Source of the DNA: Candidatus Shapirobacteria bacterium UBA4062
Lineage (GTDB): Bacteria > Patescibacteriota > Microgenomatia > UBA12405
Direction: 5' to 3'
DNA length: 7,142 nucleotides
Assembly (NCBI GenBank): GCA_002382075.1
Contig: DFZG01000027.1
Location: 1 to 7,142, forward strand
The first letter of the stretch is position 1; each line of letters starts with the position of its first letter. Shown here in pieces: positions 5,377-7,142 of the stretch. The notes under the pieces are model-generated. The model was not told where the DNA came from, made no database searches, and saw only the letters and a list, made by a program, of their open reading frames with translations. Made by a program: the position numbers and the translations under genes.

Positions 5377-5976
5377 ATGACCGAGAAGGTACAACCCACC
5401 GACATTGTCCAGCAACAAGCAGCGGTTATGGATTGGATTATTGATATCTCAAAAATAGGTCAATTTAAAGAAATCCACCAGCCAGATTTGAGAAGTGTTT
5501 TGGAAAGTTTTGGTGCCAATTTTAATTTAAGCGAAACCGAAAGGGAAAGTCTGAGGGGTTACTCAGAAAAACAAAGATCAAAAGGCGTCAAGGCTGTTTG
5601 GGGCAATAAATACGACTCATATAATCAATGGACAAAAAAATATGTCCAGGAATACGAGCAACAAACAGGCCAAGTGTTACCCAGTTTACAACGACAGACA
5701 AACTCACCATCACCAAAAGAACCAAGCCATCGAAAAAACTCGGGTATGAAACAATTTCTCAATGACCTAACCTGTTTTGCCGCCGGAGAATTATCATCTG
5801 AAAATTTTGCTCTATATACCGAAACTAGAATAAAAAATGGAATTGCCTGGTCTGAGAGTAGAAAAAATGATCGGGTCAAAATTTCAGTTCCAACCTCGTC
5901 AAAACCAATTTTAATTGGCTCTTTTCCTCCAGATTTTCCTCAAAAAGCATTCGACTGGCTAAAAAACAGTCAGTAA
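5377..5976 (+). CDS. Soluble protein of unknown function, 199 aa, two regions
   Basis: I do not recognise a family. The 199-residue product has no signal or membrane segment. Residues 1-100 are mainly helical and charged (MDWIIDISKIGQFKEIHQPDLRSVL at the start, then a Lys/Tyr/Gln-rich stretch). Residues 101-122 are a Ser/Pro/Lys linker. Residues 123-197 form a second small domain with KQFLNDLTCFAAGELSSE and a likely strand pair around VKISVPTSSKPILIGSFPP. The gene lies 12 bp after the alkyltransferase gene but has its own extended -10 element directly before the ATG, so it may be made from a leaderless mRNA. A weak 6-bp hairpin covers its stop codon. The frame is long, with codon use like its neighbours, so I treat it as real. 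Function cannot be stated. Confidence 0.82.
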   Translation: MTEKVQPTDIVQQQAAVMDWIIDISKIGQFKEIHQPDLRSVLESFGANFNLSETERESLRGYSEKQRSKGVKAVWGNKYDSYNQWTKKYVQEYEQQTGQVLPSLQRQTNSPSPKEPSHRKNSGMKQFLNDLTCFAAGELSSENFALYTETRIKNGIAWSESRKNDRVKISVPTSSKPILIGSFPPDFPQKAFDWLKNSQ

Positions 5977-5981
5977 CTGTT
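5965..5981 (+). terminator. Weak hairpin at the end of the 199-aa gene
   Basis: AACAGT (5965-5970), loop CAGTA and ACTGTT (5976-5981) form a perfect 6-bp stem over the stop codon. No continuous T-run follows (only TTT and TTTT further on), so it is a doubtful intrinsic terminator, noted because it separates this gene from the strong promoter at 6006. Confidence 0.25.
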
Positions 5982-6005
5982 GAGATGTTTCATATTTTCA
6001 CCAAC

Positions 6006-6034
6006 TTGACAATATTTTCTTTAAGTATTATAAT
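6006..6034 (+). promoter_or_regulatory. Perfect consensus sigma70 promoter of the DUF5320-like/DUF134 operon
   Basis: TTGACA (6006-6011) and TATAAT (6029-6034) are both exact consensus hexamers, spaced by 17 bp. The predicted start is near 6041, giving a leader of about 29 nt with a strong Shine-Dalgarno. It is the best promoter in the window. The -10 box is overlapped by a 20-bp palindrome, so a repressor is expected. Confidence 0.85.
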
Positions 6035-6050
6035 GAATATATATTCATTA
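6031..6050. promoter_or_regulatory. Perfect 20-bp palindrome, candidate operator at the transcription start
   Basis: TAATGAATATATATTCATTA is identical to its reverse complement over all 20 bp. Its left end lies in the -10 box and its centre (6040/6041) falls on the predicted start. The mRNA would contain only the right half, so it should act as DNA, not as an RNA hairpin. A dimeric repressor bound here would block initiation; the DUF134 helix-turn-helix protein encoded in the operon is the obvious candidate. Confidence 0.7.
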
Positions 6051-6056
6051 ATACAT

Positions 6057-6064
6057 GGAGGTGA
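6057..6064 (+). promoter_or_regulatory. Strong Shine-Dalgarno of the DUF5320-like gene
   Basis: GGAGGTGA lies 5 nt before the ATG at 6070 and is complementary to the 16S rRNA 3' end over all eight bases. It fixes the start of the 46-aa frame. It is the only strong ribosome binding site in the window; the other genes lack one. Confidence 0.85.
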
Positions 6065-6069
6065 CATAA

Positions 6070-6210
6070 ATGCCAAATAAAGACAAAACAGGTCCGGCCG
6101 GTTTGGGTCCCAAAACCGGTCGTGGTTTAGGTGGCTGCCAAGGCGAAACCCAAAACACTGACAATCGACCTTTAAATTTAAGAAGGGGAAGAGGTTTAGG
6201 TCGAAAATAA
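6070..6210 (+). CDS. Small Gly/Arg-rich DUF5320-like protein
   Basis: The 46-residue frame starts MPNKDKTGPAGLGPKTGRGL and ends in LRRGRGLGRK. This DKTGPxGxGPxTGRGxGxC pattern is typical of DUF5320-like small proteins, which are usually found beside DUF134 and NifX/NifB-type (dinitrogenase iron-molybdenum cofactor) genes in anaerobes, archaea and candidate phyla. One Cys (residue 23) lies in GGCQGE. The protein is soluble, basic and probably disordered. A consensus promoter, an operator-like palindrome and a near-ideal Shine-Dalgarno precede it, so it is likely expressed strongly when derepressed. The DUF134 gene begins 1 bp after its stop. The molecular role of the family is unknown; a redox or metal-related link is inferred only from its usual neighbours. 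Confidence 0.85.
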   Translation: MPNKDKTGPAGLGPKTGRGLGGCQGETQNTDNRPLNLRRGRGLGRK

Positions 6211-6211
6211 A

Positions 6212-6484
6212 ATGCCCAGACCAAAAATAAAACGCCGTTTGCGTTTCAACCCCCAGGTTTTGTATTTTAAACCTCGGGGGGTTCCCTTATCCCAATTAGA
6301 CGAAGTTTGCCTTCAAAAAGACGAGCTTGAAGCCTTAAAGCTTCATGACGTCGATTTGCTTGATCAAAGCCAAGCCGCCCAAATGATGAAAGTTTCCCAG
6401 CCTACTTTTGGTCGAATATTGGACAAAGCTTACAAAAAAATTGCTCTAGCTATTACCCAGGGCAAAGCTATAAAAATTGATTAA
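6212..6484 (+). CDS. DUF134 family predicted DNA-binding protein
   Basis: This 90-residue protein has the full DUF134 pattern: MPRPKIKRRLRFNPQVLYFKPRGVPL at the N-terminus, then DELEALKLHD (37-46), and a sigma70 region-4-like helix-turn-helix at about 51-76 (DQSQAAQMMKVSQPTFGRIL, then KAYKKIA), ending in GKAIKID. The family is predicted to bind DNA, and its genes often sit with DUF5320 and NifX-like genes. Here the start lies 1 bp after the DUF5320-like gene, so the two are co-transcribed and translation is probably coupled; there is no separate Shine-Dalgarno. Inference: it binds the palindrome at 6031-6050 and represses its own operon. No NifX-like third gene follows in this window. The family call is firm; its effector is unknown. 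Confidence 0.93.
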   Translation: MPRPKIKRRLRFNPQVLYFKPRGVPLSQLDEVCLQKDELEALKLHDVDLLDQSQAAQMMKVSQPTFGRILDKAYKKIALAITQGKAIKID

Positions 6485-6485
6485 T

Positions 6486-6575
6486 CTAACTCTTCTTTTT
6501 TCTCAACATCAGTAGGTAATAGGGCAAGTGCCACAATCCGTGAAACACGGCTACCACCGCCATCACCATTCCCAT
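6486..6575 (-). CDS. Possible 29-aa hydrophobic micro-protein
   Basis: In the 141-bp gap between the DUF134 and cupin genes, the minus strand can encode 29 residues from the ATG at 6575. They form one hydrophobic helix with HGLWHLPYYLL in its second half, and the chain ends RKKKS, a typical cytoplasmic anchor. The frame stays open upstream to 6611, still hydrophobic (VNYNLIYFCS), but without a start codon. There is no Shine-Dalgarno. A competing minus-strand frame (6481-6582, TTG start, 33 aa, containing DGNGDGGGSR and ending VEKKEELD) overlaps it completely; at most one is likely real. No family is recognised; low confidence. Confidence 0.3.
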   Translation of the reverse strand: MGMVMAVVAVFHGLWHLPYYLLMLRKKKS

Positions 6576-6595
6576 CGAACAAAAATATATTAGGT

Positions 6596-6601
6596 TATAA
6601 T
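6596..6601 (+). promoter_or_regulatory. Possible -10 box of the cupin gene
   Basis: TATAAT lies 24 bp before the ATG at 6626. The -35 position has no good match (CATCGA at 6573-6578) and there is no TG extension, so this is a weak call. The leader would be about 18 nt and lacks a Shine-Dalgarno. Confidence 0.4.
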
Positions 6602-6625
6602 TAACTATTACCCATTAAACAAATT

Positions 6626-7030
6626 ATGAAAGGTTATCACGCCAATATTGAAGAATTAACTCTTAAAAACGACAATTTCCGCCAGGTTCTTTACACCGGC
6701 AAAAACACTCAATTAGTTCTCATGTCCCTTTTACCCAACCAAGACATTGGTTTGGAAGTTCATGCCCAAAATGACCAGTTTTTTCGTTTCGAATCCGGTC
6801 AGGGTTTAGTTGTTATTGATGGCACCGAATATCCGGTCGCCGATGGTTCCGCCATTGTTGTTCCTGCTGGTTCCCAGCACAACGTTATCAATACTTCCGC
6901 CACCGAAAAACTCAAACTTTACACTCTTTATTCGCCCCCTCACCACAAAGATCAAATTGTTCGCGCTACCAAGGAAGAGGCCGAAGCCAACGATCAGGAG
7001 TTTGACGGTCTCACCACCGAAACCACCTAA
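6626..7030 (+). CDS. Cupin-domain protein (small conserved beta-barrel)
   Basis: This 134-residue protein is a single cupin barrel. Motif 1 is GLEVHAQNDQFFRFESGQG (42-60), giving His46, Gln51 and Glu55 as likely metal-facing residues; motif 2 is GSAIVVPAGSQHNVINTS (74-91) with His85. LYTLYSPPHH (98-107) after the barrel and the acidic, Glu/Ala-rich tail are typical of a small conserved cupin group sometimes annotated as mannose-6-phosphate isomerase-like; full isomerases are much longer, so that activity is not supported. The metal and substrate are unknown. The gene stands alone, with a possible TATAAT 24 bp upstream and no Shine-Dalgarno. It converges with the minus-strand gene that ends 8 bp after its stop. 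The ATG is the first in frame and gives the usual N-terminus for the group (MKGYHANIEELT). Confidence 0.9.
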   Translation: MKGYHANIEELTLKNDNFRQVLYTGKNTQLVLMSLLPNQDIGLEVHAQNDQFFRFESGQGLVVIDGTEYPVADGSAIVVPAGSQHNVINTSATEKLKLYTLYSPPHHKDQIVRATKEEAEANDQEFDGLTTETT

Positions 7031-7038
7031 AAACTATC

Positions 7039-7142
7039 CTAATTTTCAAATTTTTGAAACACTTCCTCGCCTGTTAATCGGCTGGTCACATCATCTTTCG
7101 TCACCGGTAGTCCTAACTCGTTTAATTTAGTCTCCGGTCCGG
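7039..7142 (-). CDS. C-terminal end of an unidentified minus-strand gene (cut by window edge)
   Basis: On the minus strand a frame is open from the window edge to TAG at 7041-7039, giving 33 residues that include TKLNELGLPVTKDDVTSRLT and end in EEVFQKFEN. The other two minus-strand frames hit stop codons within about 20 bases of the edge. The amphipathic, charged composition looks like a genuine protein C-terminus. It would converge with the cupin gene with only 8 bp between stop codons. The fragment is too short to name a family. Confidence 0.6.
   Translation of the reverse strand, partial: GPETKLNELGLPVTKDDVTSRLTGEEVFQKFEN

Noticed and set aside
6538..6550. CCGTG-AAA-CACGG hairpin in the DUF134-cupin gap
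   Set aside because: A short 5-bp stem without a following T-run, possibly inside a micro-ORF; not convincing as a terminator.
7044..7059. TTTCAAA/TTTGAAA dyad as a bidirectional terminator between convergent genes
   Set aside because: All-AT stem with one C-G pair and a 2-nt loop, inside the coding end of the minus-strand gene; stability would be very low.
6810..7130. Open frame on the plus strand, offset from the cupin frame
   Set aside because: Proline- and threonine-rich low-complexity translation overlapping most of the cupin gene, which has clear motifs; a shadow frame.
1..7142. Mobile element or CRISPR array
   Set aside because: No transposase, integrase, terminal inverted repeats, regular spaced repeats or attachment-site duplications were seen; the GIY-YIG fragment alone is of the small UvrC-like type and not evidence of an intron.

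Overview
The window reads as a piece of a small-genome, AT-rich bacterial chromosome, most likely from the Patescibacteria/CPR radiation. This placement is inferred from gene content and signals and was not tested phylogenetically. The reasons are: a compact set of short genes (single-domain alkyltransferase, small cupin, GIY-YIG nuclease remnant, DUF5320-like plus DUF134 pair, anchored proteins of unknown function); almost no Shine-Dalgarno sequences; and at least two genes whose -10 box lies 5-6 nt before the start codon, which implies leaderless mRNAs. All reading frames fit the standard bacterial code.

Left part (1-2426): the C-terminal end of a MacB/FtsX-type ABC transporter permease (1-429) is followed by a compact three-gene unit. 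A HxlR/DUF24 regulator with a Cys at position 6 (477-785, minus) faces an NmrA-like/SDR NAD(P)H oxidoreductase (863-1501, plus), which is followed 7 bp later by a two-domain CatE-type VOC dioxygenase (1509-2426). The 77-bp divergent spacer holds two promoters whose -10 boxes overlap, plus a short inverted repeat over one -35 box. The layout matches known quinone/electrophile-sensing regulons (qorB-ytfH, QorR-qor2, YodB, CatR-catDE), here combined in one cassette.

Middle part (2427-5976): after a spacer with nested inverted repeats lies a GIY-YIG nuclease fragment without its first strand (about 2501-2740). Next come two N-terminally anchored proteins of unknown function: 499 aa, with a coiled-coil-like region, a Gly/Ala-rich hydrophobic stretch and a separate C-terminal domain; and 271 aa, with an EF-hand-like Asp loop. 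A single-domain O6-alkylguanine-DNA alkyltransferase follows, then a 199-aa protein of unknown function. The first anchored gene and the 199-aa gene have extended -10 promoters right at their start codons.

Right part (5977-7142): a perfect consensus promoter (TTGACA-17-TATAAT) overlaps a perfect 20-bp palindrome centred on the predicted transcription start. It drives an operon of a 46-aa Gly/Arg-rich DUF5320-like protein and a DUF134 helix-turn-helix protein. This is the only place in the window with a strong Shine-Dalgarno. The simplest model is autoregulation by the DUF134 protein. A 141-bp gap with a possible minus-strand micro-ORF, a cupin gene, and the C-terminal end of a convergent minus-strand gene cut by the window edge complete the window. 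No tRNA, rRNA, CRISPR array or insertion sequence was seen.
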